64,000 nt of DNA from Streptomyces sp. NBC_01260 (GCF_036226405.1 NZ_CP108464.1:8370001-8434000); one strand, 5' to 3'. Shown: positions 8,108-15,517, counted from the first letter of the stretch. Program-made: numbers and translations. The notes: generated by a model from the letters alone, not told the origin.

Positions 8108-8877
8108 AACATTTGCCGACAGCGGCGAACTTCATCTTGTCGGGGACCTCACCGGGCGCGAAGGCCCTGGTCATCGCCACCGACATCACCCGCTTCATGG
8201 TTGCGGAGAGCGGCGACGCGCTCTCCGAGGACTGGTCCTTCGCCGAACCGAGCGGCGGTGCCCGCGCCGTGGCGATGATTGTCAGCGACACCCCGCACGT
8301 TTTCCAGATAGACGTCGGCGCGAGCGGCTACTACGGCTACGAGGTGATGGACACCTGCCGTCCGCTGCCCGACAGCGAAGCGGGCAACGCGGATCTGTCC
8401 CTGCTGTCGTACCTGGACTGCTGCGAGAACTCCTTTCGCGAGTACCAACGGCGTGTCGGTGACGTGGACTTCGTTTCGAGCTTCGGCTACCTCGCCTTCC
8501 ACACGCCCTTCGGCGGAATGATCAAGGGCGCGCACCGCAATCTGATGCGCAAGGTGGCCAAAGCGCGCCCGGCGGCCATCGAGGTCACGCTGATGACCCA
8601 GCCGTTCACCGCCGAACAGGCCGTGAACTGGCACCTCGTCGATGCCTGCGCGGACAGCAGCGACAACCTGCTGCGCCGGCACCTCCTGCGGCTGCGCTAT
8701 CTGCCCAAGACGGGAACGGCCCGCTACAAGCACTACCTGCGCGAGCTCGATGACCTTCTGCTCCCCTCCCGGGACAAGGCCGTCGCGGCCAACCGGGAGG
8801 TGTTCTCCGACCAGGAGAACCTGCGCAAGATCGAGCGCTATGTGAACACCGGGCAGTTCCCCTGGGAAGGAGAGTAG
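8108..8877 (+). pseudogene. In-frame fusion of HMG-CoA-synthase-like and ECH1-like fragments
   Basis: The first about 155 codons match the C-terminal half of PksG-type synthases: FILSGTSPGAKALVIATDI, GYYGYEVMDTCRP, DLSLLSYLDCCENSFREYQ and YLAFHTPFGGMIKGAHR, which keeps the catalytic His. The nucleophile-cysteine region that should lie just upstream is gone. At about 8575 the frame passes without a stop into the end of a PksH-type dehydratase (TLMTQPFTAEQAVNWHLVDA, LLRRHLLRLRYLPKTG, RYVNTGQFPWE). In intact pathways the synthase adds acetate to a beta-keto polyketide and ECH1 dehydrates the product. An internal deletion explains the join. There is no start codon for the fused frame. Confidence 0.8.
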
Positions 8878-8879
8878 GA

Positions 8880-9145
8880 ATGCAGAGCCAACCCGTGGAA
8901 TACCGGGAGATCACCCCCTCCATCGTCCAGATCACGATGCAGGACACGGTGCACAAGAACACCTTCTCCGATGAGCTCATCACCGGCCTGCAGGATGCCT
9001 TCGCGAGGGTCGGGGCGAACGAGCGGTGTAAAGCCGTCGTACTGACCGGCTACGGCAACTACTTCGCCAGCGGCGGCACCAAGGAGAGCCTGCTGCTGAT
9101 CCAGGAGCGGCGCATCAGTTTCACCGACGCCGACATCTACGGCCT
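8880..9145 (+). pseudogene. ECH2 (PksI-type decarboxylase) N-terminal remnant
   Basis: ATG 8880 lies two bases after the ECH1 stop with GGAGAG upstream, as in an operon. The product reads VEYREITPSIVQITMQDTVH, KNTFSDELITGLQDAF, then VVLTGYGNYFASGGTKE, the crotonase-fold oxyanion-hole region of PksI/MupK-type enzymes that decarboxylate the branched glutaconyl intermediate. Homology stops after about 88 residues at FTDADIYGL, and the frame runs into a ketosynthase fragment. A full protein would have about 250 residues. Confidence 0.75.
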
Positions 9146-9149
9146 GGGA

Positions 9150-9310
9150 GGCGCTCGCGCGCTGCGGGCTCACCCACGCCCGCATCAACGCGACCAAGTC
9201 GATCACCGGGCACGGGCTCGCCGCGGCGGGGGCAGTGGAGGTCGTGGCCACGCTCCTGCAGATGCGGGAGCAGAAGCTGCACCCGACCCGCAACCTGGAC
9301 GATCCACTCG
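9150..9310 (+). pseudogene. Ketosynthase internal remnant
   Basis: The plus strand reads THARINATKSITGHGLAAAG followed by VEVVATLLQMREQKLHPTRN and LDDPLD. This is the segment around the second catalytic histidine (K-x-x-x-GH) of free-standing, HMG-synthase-associated ketosynthases, which decarboxylate malonyl-ACP. The N-terminal two thirds, with the active-site cysteine, are absent. A KS end (MGFGGISSAICLE) recurs at 9770-9843, so about 450 bases of opposite-strand sequence appear to have been inserted. Confidence 0.7.
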
Positions 9311-9539
9311 ACGCCGCTCTGGAAGCTGTTCTGGTGGCTTTTCAGGCTGTCGCCGACTCTCTCCCTGAACATCGCGACCAGCATCCGCGCGAAATCCACG
9401 GCGAAGGAGATCCCGAACTCCAGCGAGACCGCCTCCGCGACCACCGCCCCGCCGGAACCGTCGACTGATCCAGCACGAAACTTCCGTCGGCTTCATGAGA
9501 GAGCGAGGGAAGAGACTCTATGTCCACGCCGCAGAGGTC

Positions 9540-9677
9540 ATAGACCTCCGCCCGGTCGATGGAGTTGGCTCCCAGGTCGCGCAGCGAGTCGGAGGGTTCG
9601 AAACGGTGGTCCTCCAGTTCGGGGATCACCTCGCGGATGTGGTCCACGATCAGGTCGAAGACGCGGGGCTCCGGCAT
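9540..9677 (-). pseudogene. Acyl carrier protein remnant
   Basis: ATG 9677 opens MPEPRVFDLIVDHIREVIPE, then FEPSDSLRDLGANSIDRAEV. The serine of GANSID is the phosphopantetheine attachment site, and 'LGANSIDR' is characteristic of the donor ACP of beta-branching cassettes. Homology ends about 45 residues in; the following residues (DIESLPSLSHEADGSF) are not ACP-like. The protein lies on the opposite strand to the ketosynthase pieces that flank it. A short reading frame ending at 9682 (HAKTFHQPEVRALITSHYTR) may be the tail of the gene once upstream of it. Confidence 0.65.
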
Positions 9678-9769
9678 GTGGTCAGCCTCTTGTGTAGTGG
9701 GACGTGATGAGGGCCCGGACCTCGGGCTGATGGAAGGTCTTCGCGTGCATGGCCACCTCGCGCTCGATG

Positions 9770-9843
9770 CGTTCCGCACGGCGGTCAGTCTGAGCATGGG
9801 CTTCGGCGGCATCAGCTCGGCGATCTGCCTCGAAAAATGGTGA
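9770..9843 (+). pseudogene. Ketosynthase C-terminal remnant
   Basis: The plus strand encodes FRTAVSLSMGFGGISSAICL plus EKW and a TGA at 9841-9843. The 'S-x-x-FGFGG-x-N/S-x-(A/S)' glycine loop is the standard last strand of ketosynthases. It probably belongs to the same gene as the piece at 9150-9310. The following gene start (ATG 9837) overlaps its stop. Confidence 0.6.
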
Positions 9844-10000
9844 CGCCGAGCACACCGCGGACCGGACCCACGACAAAGACCCCTCGAAGGCGCGACGTCG
9901 TCGTCACCGGCCTGGGCCCGCGTCGCTCTCCGCCAAGGCAGCCCTGACCACGCTGTACGAGGCATGGCACGAGGCCGGGCTGGAGGAGGCCGATCCGTCC
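9837..10000 (+). pseudogene. Second ketosynthase-like N-terminal remnant, frameshifted
   Basis: ATG 9837 overlaps the previous stop by seven bases. After a Thr/Pro-rich opening the frame reads RRRDVVVTGLGP, the universal first strand of ketosynthases. It then shifts frame to LSAKAALTTLYEAWHEAGLE, which corresponds to a helix normally some 70 residues later. The piece is therefore internally deleted and ends by about 10000. Overlapping KS genes suggest the original cluster had two trans-acting ketosynthase-like proteins. Confidence 0.5.
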
Positions 10001-10127
10001 CCCGGGACTTTCGGACGGTTTTCGAATATCGGCACTTGGGAAAGCACGCCTATCCTTCGCTCACCCGCAGCCTCGATCAGAATCTCAACCGCCTGCTCCA
10101 TGCGGCGTTCAGCCCCTCGGTTGTCCA

Positions 10128-10600
10128 TTAGCCTCGATCTTTCGTGATGGTCCGCCGGTTTCTTCGGCGGGCCGTTTCGGTTGTTCGGGCTGGCGGTGGT
10201 CAGGCTGATGGCCCGGCTGTCGCGTCGGATGGGCGCCGGGTTCCACGGCTCCGGCGGGAGGGTGCTGCTCGCAGGGACGGGAACGTGCTGGTCAGCCGGG
10301 GTTCGGGAGAGCTTCGAGTCGCGCCAGGGCGTCGGTGATGCGCAACTGCGCGCAGGGGTGCGGGCGTTCCTTGCGGACGGTCAGCCGCATTACCTTGGGC
10401 CAGCCCCTGAGGACGTCGCCGTCGAGTTCGGCGACCCAGGCGGCGGCGGTGTTGCTACCTGCGTTGCCCGGCCTGAGCAGGACGGCCACCGGCTCTCCGC
10501 TGCCACCGCTTCCGTGATCGACGAACCCGATCAGCGCGAGGTCAAGGCCCTGTCGGCCAGGGTCATGTCCAACCTGGCGCGGGCCGTCCACGGCGTCGAG
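10128..10600 (-). mobile_element. Collapsed IS1380-type transposase remnant
   Basis: Minus-strand protein reads VDHGSGGSGEPVAVLLRPGN then AGSNTAA (the conserved IS1380 catalytic-domain loop), next WPKVMRLTVRKERPHPCAQL (a segment normally more than 150 residues later), and finally ALARLEALPNPG with stop 10292, the family's C-terminus. Three separate parts of a roughly 460-residue transposase have been pulled together by deletions. The sequence CACGAAAGATCGAGGCTA at about 10132-10150 (minus strand) resembles the 3' end of such elements. The element is not functional. Confidence 0.65.
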
Positions 10601-10609
10601 GAACGCGCG

Positions 10610-10760
10610 GGCGGGCCATGACGTCGGCGAAGGGAGGCGCATCGCCAGCCTGTCCGGCGGTCAGAACAAGGCTCAGCGGCCGTCGACGGCGAGGTGGGTC
10701 TTCGTGGTCGGTCCGCCGCGGGACCGCTGGAACTTGTGGGTGATCGCGTCGACTACCTCT
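10610..10760 (-). mobile_element. IS5-family transposase remnant
   Basis: Short minus-strand frames read FQRSRGGPTTKTHLAVDGR and, after a frameshift, PLSLVLTAGQAGDAPPFADV. These match the centre of IS5/IS427-group transposases (RSRGGLTTKIH-x-x-x-D-x-x-G-x-P, then L-x-LTPGQ). About 50 of some 270 residues persist. It directly follows the IS1380 remnant on the same strand, indicating repeated insertion at this spot. Confidence 0.6.
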
Positions 10761-10800
10761 CGGGGTCACGCCATCGGCCACCCCGCTTCGGCGTCCCAAG

Positions 10801-10854
10801 CCGTAGCCGTAGCCGTAGCCGTAGCCGTAGCCGTAGCCGTAGCCGTAGCCGCAG
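10801..10854. repeat. CCGTAG hexanucleotide tandem repeat
   Basis: Eight perfect copies of CCGTAG (10801-10848) are followed by one variant copy, CCGCAG. On the minus strand the array would encode repeating Gly-Tyr, but it sits in degenerate IS-flanking DNA with no supported gene. A 48-base perfect microsatellite is rare in bacteria and implies recent slippage expansion. Confidence 0.95.
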
Positions 10855-10922
10855 CCCCGCATCCGTGCTGAATGCATGCCTCAACTCGCCATATTCATAT
10901 ACGGGTTGACGGGAGTCTGGGT

Positions 10923-11636
10923 CTACCGGTCGCGCGTAAGCGCGTCATCAGCTGCGAGCCGACCGTGGGACGCGTCCGTCGGCCCCGCATCCTGTACGCG
11001 GGTGGCTGCCCGCCGGGTCAGACCGTGGAGGCCGACAGTCAGCGTCCACGCCAGGAGGGGAAACACCGCGACCCGTTCCATGCCCCCCATGCCGAGCCCG
11101 AGATAGCGCTGGGCGAGGAACAGCCCCAGGGCCGCGATCGCCGCGATGCCCAGCAACCCCGTCGCACGGCGCAGTGGGGCCGGAACGTGTCCGGCCAGGC
11201 CGAATCCCGCCAGGAGAAGACCGATGTTGCCCGCTCCCATGATGAGCAGGGCACCCAGAACATGCTGGTTCTCGTTCACATCCGCAGGGGCGAGCCCGGC
11301 CAGCACGAAGACGACGCCGGCACCGGCCAGCAGTACCCGGGTCACGGCCGCGGTCCGGCCCCTGCGCCACAGAGCTCCACCACCGGCCAAGGCGGCGCCG
11401 ACGACGAGCAGTGTCCCCAGAGCGATGAACGAACCGTTCATCAGGCCGTGTTCGGGTGAGCAGATGTACCGGGGCTCGGGCTCCGGCTGAAGGGCACAGT
11501 GGGCGTTGCCCAAGTCGCTGATGTTGTTCTGTGCCCAGCTGTACGGTCTCGCCCAAGCCGACTCGGCGATCACGTGGACGGCCAAGAACTGCACCACGCC
11601 CACGGTCCATGCGCCGTATCCGATCCGAGCCTTCAA
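10923..11636 (-). CDS. DUF998-type integral membrane protein
   Basis: This 237-residue product uses TTG 11636, chosen because GGAAGG lies upstream at normal spacing while the longer frame has no protein-like content. It begins KARIGYGAWTVGVVQFLAVH, has an early loop with AQNNISDLGN and two cysteines (CALQ...YICSPEH), and carries about six hydrophobic segments. The 'N-x-ISDLG' motif followed by TM helices is the hallmark of DUF998 membrane proteins, whose function is unknown. It ends 68 bases from the hexanucleotide repeat. It appears monocistronic. Confidence 0.8.
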   Translation of the reverse strand: MKARIGYGAWTVGVVQFLAVHVIAESAWARPYSWAQNNISDLGNAHCALQPEPEPRYICSPEHGLMNGSFIALGTLLVVGAALAGGGALWRRGRTAAVTRVLLAGAGVVFVLAGLAPADVNENQHVLGALLIMGAGNIGLLLAGFGLAGHVPAPLRRATGLLGIAAIAALGLFLAQRYLGLGMGGMERVAVFPLLAWTLTVGLHGLTRRAATRVQDAGPTDASHGRLAADDALTRDR

Positions 11637-12096
11637 CGGTCCACCTTCCCTCGCACGGTTCCTGTGCGGACAGCGGATCACGCGGCGCCGGTCCCCGGCA
11701 CGCCGACAGACCCCCTGGGCCGTGGTGGGGCAGTCCCCACCGTGACGGCGCCCCCGGGGGAATGCGTGAGCCCGCGAGGAACGGTCACGCCGGTCCGGCC
11801 GGCCAAGGGGGCGGTGTTCCGCACCCCGCCGCGTGACCTGGCCCGGGCCCCACGTTCTCAGTGAGCGTGATCCGCGCTCCTGTGGGACGAATGTATTGCC
11901 CACCTGGAGCAGGCCGTCGCCGTCGGAGCCGGGAGGCGGCCGAAGACGGACAGGGACGGACTGACCGAGGTGACCTGCCAGGGGCACCGCCACCACTGAC
12001 CGGTAGCCGTCCGGAACCGCGGTGGCCATGCATCAGCGCCGGTCATCCGGGTACCTGCACCGGGTACAAACGCCTACGGGAGGAAGCGAGAACACT
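11637..12096. other. Intergenic region without a supported gene
   Basis: This 460-base stretch contains only shadow frames with Arg/Pro-rich products. It must hold the promoters for the leftward DUF998 gene and the rightward small acidic protein. No palindrome or recognisable promoter stood out. Confidence 0.5.
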
Positions 12097-12345
12097 GTGA
12101 ACGACCTTCACCCGAAAGACCCCGGGAACAGTGGGAACCCGATTCCGCGGGACCCGCCCGATCAGCAGGCCACGGCCGACGAGGACCCCTTGGACGTGGT
12201 CGGCGGCTCGATGCGGCCGACGGCCGACGAGCACCCGGACCTGGAGCTTCCCGACACGGACGAGGCGGGCACCGGCCGGCGCGGCGCTCCGCACGCGGGC
12301 CATCGCCATCCCGACCACCCTGTGCCCGACGAACCGTCCGGCTGA
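12097..12345 (+). CDS. Small acidic hydrophilic protein of unknown function
   Basis: GTG 12097 follows GGGAGGAAG at about ten bases. The 82-residue product is rich in Asp, Pro and His, with no hydrophobic core: VNDLHPKDPGNSGNPIPRDP at the start, a DEDPLDVVGGSM block, and a His-rich end. It looks intrinsically disordered. Short proteins like this are common in streptomycetes and usually uncharacterised. No domain is recognised. The codon use fits a real gene, but length and composition leave doubt. Confidence 0.5.
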   Translation: MNDLHPKDPGNSGNPIPRDPPDQQATADEDPLDVVGGSMRPTADEHPDLELPDTDEAGTGRRGAPHAGHRHPDHPVPDEPSG

Positions 12346-12621
12346 CCCCGGGATCCCGACGACACCCGAGGGCGGGCTCGGCTCCGGGCTGACGATGATC
12401 TGCCGAGGACGGCGGCCGCACCGGTTCGGCCTGAACGTGCCGAACGAAGCGCTCTTCACCCTTGTGCGAGCGGCGGAACCCGCGGGCGTGGATCATAGGT
12501 GCATGACCCACCTGGGGGAGCGCCGCGTCGCTGTCTTCACCGGCCCGGCCGTGGACCTCAGACCGCTTCGGCCGGACCGGGCGGCGTGGTGCGACGATGT
12601 CCTGGAAGGCGAGGTCCGCTG

Positions 12622-13089
12622 ATGAGCACCGGTGCGGTGAGGGTGCGCCACGCACGTTCCGCCGATCTCCCGCACATCGTCCAACTCGTGGCCGAACACG
12701 CCCGGTACGAGCAGGCCGAGCAGCCGCCCGCCGACCTGGCCGGGCGACTGGAGTCACTGCTCTTCGGCACCGCGACTCCGCGCCTGCGGTGTTTCGTCGC
12801 GGAACTGGACGACGCCGGGATCATCGGTTACGCCTCCTGCGCCCCCGAGCTGTCCACCTGGGACGGCGCGGAATACCTCGCCATGGACTGTCTCTTCCTG
12901 CGGGACGGCCACCGCGGTCTGCGGGTCGGCCCGATGCTGGTGGAGGCCGTGCGGGCCGAAGCCCGCGTCCTGGGACTCACCGAGGTCCAGTGGCAGACCC
13001 CTTCGTGGAACGCGGACGCGATCAGGTTCTACGACCGCCTGGGCGCCAGGGCGAAGGAGAAGCGGCGCTTCTTCCTGTCCGCGGGCTGA
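12622..13089 (+). CDS. GNAT-family N-acetyltransferase
   Basis: This 155-residue protein starts at ATG 12622. The first strand and helix are VRVRHARSADLPHIVQLVAE. A central IIGYASCAPELSTWDGAEYL leads to MDCLFLRDGHRGLRVGPMLV, where the R-x-G-[LV]-[RG]-x-G-x-x-L pattern is the acetyl-CoA pyrophosphate loop. Near the end, VQWQTPSWNADAIRFYDRLG is the family's N-x-x-A-x-x-FY-x-x-x-G motif. It acetylates an amine on an unknown small molecule or protein. A short upstream frame ends in a TGATG overlap with its start, but that frame has no other support. A GC hairpin surrounds its stop codon at 13081-13095. Confidence 0.85.
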   Translation: MSTGAVRVRHARSADLPHIVQLVAEHARYEQAEQPPADLAGRLESLLFGTATPRLRCFVAELDDAGIIGYASCAPELSTWDGAEYLAMDCLFLRDGHRGLRVGPMLVEAVRAEARVLGLTEVQWQTPSWNADAIRFYDRLGARAKEKRRFFLSAG

Positions 13090-13126
13090 GCCCGCTGCCG
13101 CTGCCCGGCACCGGTGACACCTTTGG

Positions 13127-13157
13127 TGTCCCCTGAGCCGTCGCTCGTTCGTTGTGA
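13127..13157 (+). promoter_or_regulatory. Putative ECF42-type promoter before the DGPF/sigma pair
   Basis: TGTCCCC at 13127 is followed after ten bases by CTCGTTCGTTG. The same two blocks with identical spacing recur at 14695 ahead of yceI. This -35/-10-like pair, 32-60 bases before ATG 13189, fits an ECF sigma promoter whose -35 starts TGTC and whose -10 contains CGT. The assignment to the adjacent sigma factor is inferred. Confidence 0.55.
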
Positions 13158-13188
13158 GGGTGAGAGCCCGCTGATTCCGGAGGCCGCG

Positions 13189-13527
13189 ATGCAGTACGCC
13201 CTGATGATCTACACCGAGCCCGGCCACGAGGAGAACCTGTCGGAGGAGCAACGCGAGGCGGCGTACGCCGAGTATCTGGCGTTGGCCGACGATCCGCGGT
13301 GCGTCGGCGCCGAGCAGCTGCAGTCCGCCGGGACGGCGACGAGTGTGCGCGTGGTCGGCGGCCGGACCCTGATGACCGACGGCCCGTTCGCGGACACCAA
13401 GGAGGTGCTCGGCGGCTTCTGCCTGATCGAGGCGGCCGACCTGGACGAAGCGATCGAGATGGCGTCGCACGTCCCGGCCGCCCGGCTCGGCGGCGCTGTC
13501 GAGATCAGGCCGGTGGTACAGCGCTGA
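13189..13527 (+). CDS. DGPF/YCII-domain protein, partner of an ECF42 sigma factor
   Basis: ATG 13189 follows GGAGG at the right distance. The 112-residue protein begins MQYALMIYTEPGHEENLSEE and contains the name-giving motif TLMTDGPFADTKEVLGGF near residue 65, then a 'DLDEAIEMASHVP' helix. DGPF proteins have a ferredoxin-like fold and are the standard upstream partner of ECF42 sigma factors, although their biochemical role is unresolved. Its stop is two bases from the sigma gene start, so the two are translationally linked. Confidence 0.9.
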   Translation: MQYALMIYTEPGHEENLSEEQREAAYAEYLALADDPRCVGAEQLQSAGTATSVRVVGGRTLMTDGPFADTKEVLGGFCLIEAADLDEAIEMASHVPAARLGGAVEIRPVVQR

Positions 13528-13529
13528 AC

Positions 13530-14687
13530 GTGCTGGAGCAGGTCTTCCGGGACGAGTGGGGCCGGGTGCTGGCGTCGCTGGTCGGGTTCCTCGGTGACTT
13601 CGACAGGGCCGAGGACGCCGCGCAGGAGGCGTTCGCCGTTGCGGCGCAGCGCTGGCCCGTGTCCGGTGTTCCGCCCCACCCGGGTGCGTGGCTGGTGACG
13701 ACGGCGCGCAACCGGGCGATCGACCGGATTCGCCGGGAACACACGCTGGCCGGGAAGATCCACCTGCTCCCGGTACCCGAGGCCGTCATGGACGAGTTCG
13801 ACGACACCGTGATCAAGGACGAACGACTTGAGCTGATCTTCACCTGCTGCCACCCGGCGCTGCCGCTGGAGGGGCAGGTGGCCCTGACACTGCGGGCCCT
13901 CGGCGGCCTGGAGACCGCCGAGATCGCTCGGGCGTTCCTGGTCCCGGAGGAGACGATGAAGCGGCGCCTGTCGCGCGCCAAGAACAAGATCAGGGCGACC
14001 GGGATCCCGTTCGCGGTTCCCGGCGTGCAGCTGCTGCCGGACCGTGTCGACGCGGTGCTCGCGGTGATCTACCTGATCTGCAACGAGGGCTACCGCGACC
14101 GGGTCGACCTCGGCGCCGAAGCCATCCGCCTGGGACGGGTGCTCACCGCGCTCATGCCGCACGAGCCGGAGGCGCACGGGCTGCTGGCCCTGATGATGAT
14201 CCACCACGCCCGGCGGCGGGCCAGGTTCTCCGGCGACGACCTCGTCCTGCTCGACGACCAGGACCGGTCGCTGTGGGACACCCGCCGGATCGCGGAGGGG
14301 CGGGCGGTGCTCGACCGGGCGCTCGCACTGGGCGGGCGCGGCGCCTATGTGGTCCAGGCCTTGATCGCGTCGATGCAGACGCGGGAGCGGATCGACTGGC
14401 CCCGGATCGCCGCGCTGTACCGGCGGCTGGTCGAACTCACCGGCTCCCCGGTGGTCGAGCTCAACCACGCCGTGGCGGTCTGCCAGGCCGGCGACCCCGC
14501 CGCGGCGCTGCGCGCCGTCGACAGCCTCGACCTGGACGGATACCTCTACTTCCACTCGACCCGCGGCGAGTTGTTGCGGCGTCTCGGGCGTGACACCGAG
14601 GCCCTGGACGCGTACCGGCGGGCGCTCGAACTGGCCACCTCGACCCCCGAGCGGCGGTTCCTGACCGGGCGGCTCGAAGATCTCTGA
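13530..14687 (+). CDS. ECF42-group RNA polymerase sigma factor with C-terminal TPR extension
   Basis: GTG 13530 gives 385 residues. Sigma region 2 spans about residues 5-75 (FDRAEDAAQEAFAVAAQRWP, then TARNRAIDRIRRE). Region 4 is about 115-165 (LRALGGLETAEIARAFLVPE, TMKRRLSRAKNKIR). The remaining some 200 residues form a helical extension (VIYLICNEGYRDRVDL, EAHGLLALMMIHHARRRAR, VVELNHAVAVCQAGDPAAAL) typical of ECF41/42-like sigmas. In this group the extension is part of the activity control and no anti-sigma gene is present, as here. It is expected to drive its own operon and probably yceI downstream. Confidence 0.92.
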   Translation: MLEQVFRDEWGRVLASLVGFLGDFDRAEDAAQEAFAVAAQRWPVSGVPPHPGAWLVTTARNRAIDRIRREHTLAGKIHLLPVPEAVMDEFDDTVIKDERLELIFTCCHPALPLEGQVALTLRALGGLETAEIARAFLVPEETMKRRLSRAKNKIRATGIPFAVPGVQLLPDRVDAVLAVIYLICNEGYRDRVDLGAEAIRLGRVLTALMPHEPEAHGLLALMMIHHARRRARFSGDDLVLLDDQDRSLWDTRRIAEGRAVLDRALALGGRGAYVVQALIASMQTRERIDWPRIAALYRRLVELTGSPVVELNHAVAVCQAGDPAAALRAVDSLDLDGYLYFHSTRGELLRRLGRDTEALDAYRRALELATSTPERRFLTGRLEDL

Positions 14688-14694
14688 CCCGGGC

Positions 14695-14722
14695 TGTCCC
14701 CTGGGCGGGTGCTCGTTCGTCG
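14695..14722 (+). promoter_or_regulatory. Second copy of the ECF42-type promoter, ahead of yceI
   Basis: TGTCCCC, ten bases, CTCGTTCGTCG repeats the block at 13127 with the same spacing and begins eight bases after the sigma-factor stop. The yceI start is about 145 bases downstream, leaving a long leader. Two identical spacings argue against chance. Confidence 0.5.
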
Positions 14723-14863
14723 CTTTGGTATGAGGGACAAACCAGTGGTCCTGCCCGGGGCGGTCCGTGGCGGTCGCGTCGCGGGACCCGCGCACGGGCG
14801 GCCCGCCGGGGTGTCCCCGCCCGCGCCGCCCGGCAGCGGCACCACCGAACCATGGAGGAAGTC

Positions 14864-15421
14864 ATGAGTTCCGCCCCTGTGACCGGCACGATCCCCGGCT
14901 ACACGGCCGGCACCTGGAAGGCGGACCCGGCGCACTCCGGGATCGCCTTCGCCGTCCGGCACCTCATGGTCAGCAAGGTGCGTGGCCGGTTCACCGGCTC
15001 CGACGTCACGATTGTCACGAGCGAGGACCCACTGGGCTCGTCGGTCGTCGCGACGATCGATGTCGCGTCCATCGGCACCGGCAACGAGCGGCGTGACCAC
15101 CACCTCCGCTCCGCCGACTACTTCGACGTCGAGAAGTACCCGACGATGAGCTACCGCTCCACCGGCATCCGCCGGACCGGTGACGGCTGGGTCATCGACG
15201 GTGAACTGACGTTTCGCGGTGTCACCAGGAAGGTGCCGCTGGCCGTCGAGGCGTACGGGTTCGGCCCGGTCACGTCCGGTGGCCGACGGGCCGGCTTCTC
15301 CGCGAGCGCGCAGATCGACCGTCGTGACTACGGCATCCACATCCCGATGGACGGAGTCGGCGGCGTGGTCGGCGAGACGGTGTCGATCAGCCTCGACGTC
15401 GAGGCCGTCCTCCAGAGGTGA
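14864..15421 (+). CDS. YceI-family polyisoprenoid-binding protein
   Basis: ATG 14864 is preferred over ATG 14852 because GGAGGAA lies between them at proper spacing. The 185-residue product has the YceI lipocalin-like pattern: AGTWKADPAHSGIAFAVRHL near the start, KVRGRFTGSDV, NERRDHHLRSADYFDVEKYP in the middle, and GELTFRGVTRKVPLAVE later. Family members bind long isoprenoid chains and are often induced by stress. There is no signal peptide, which is usual for actinomycete cytoplasmic versions. The putative ECF42-type promoter upstream suggests control by the adjacent sigma factor. Confidence 0.9.
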   Translation: MSSAPVTGTIPGYTAGTWKADPAHSGIAFAVRHLMVSKVRGRFTGSDVTIVTSEDPLGSSVVATIDVASIGTGNERRDHHLRSADYFDVEKYPTMSYRSTGIRRTGDGWVIDGELTFRGVTRKVPLAVEAYGFGPVTSGGRRAGFSASAQIDRRDYGIHIPMDGVGGVVGETVSISLDVEAVLQR

Positions 15422-15517
15422 CCGGACCCGGACGGGCTGTCGGACACCGGCGGCCACGCCCTCGCCGCGACCAGCGGCAGCCACCCGAATGTTCGCGCCG
15501 ACCCGAGGTGAAGCCAG

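Noticed and set aside
9290..9440. Minus-strand frame with SLEFGISFAVDFARMLVAMF as a real gene
   Set aside because: It looks protein-like but could not be assigned and partly overlaps the ketosynthase piece on the other strand; no start or domain.
9904..10128. 74-residue minus-strand frame starting MDNRGAERRMEQAVEILIEA
   Set aside because: It overlaps the ketosynthase remnant and the IS1380 end; no ribosome site or family recognised.
10801..10854. CRISPR array or Gly-Tyr-repeat protein gene
   Set aside because: The units are six bases with no spacers, and the open frame across it lies in IS debris without a start or ribosome site.
12503..12622. 39-codon frame overlapping the acetyltransferase start (TGATG)
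   Set aside because: The overlap is suggestive, but there is no ribosome site, no homology and no codon evidence.
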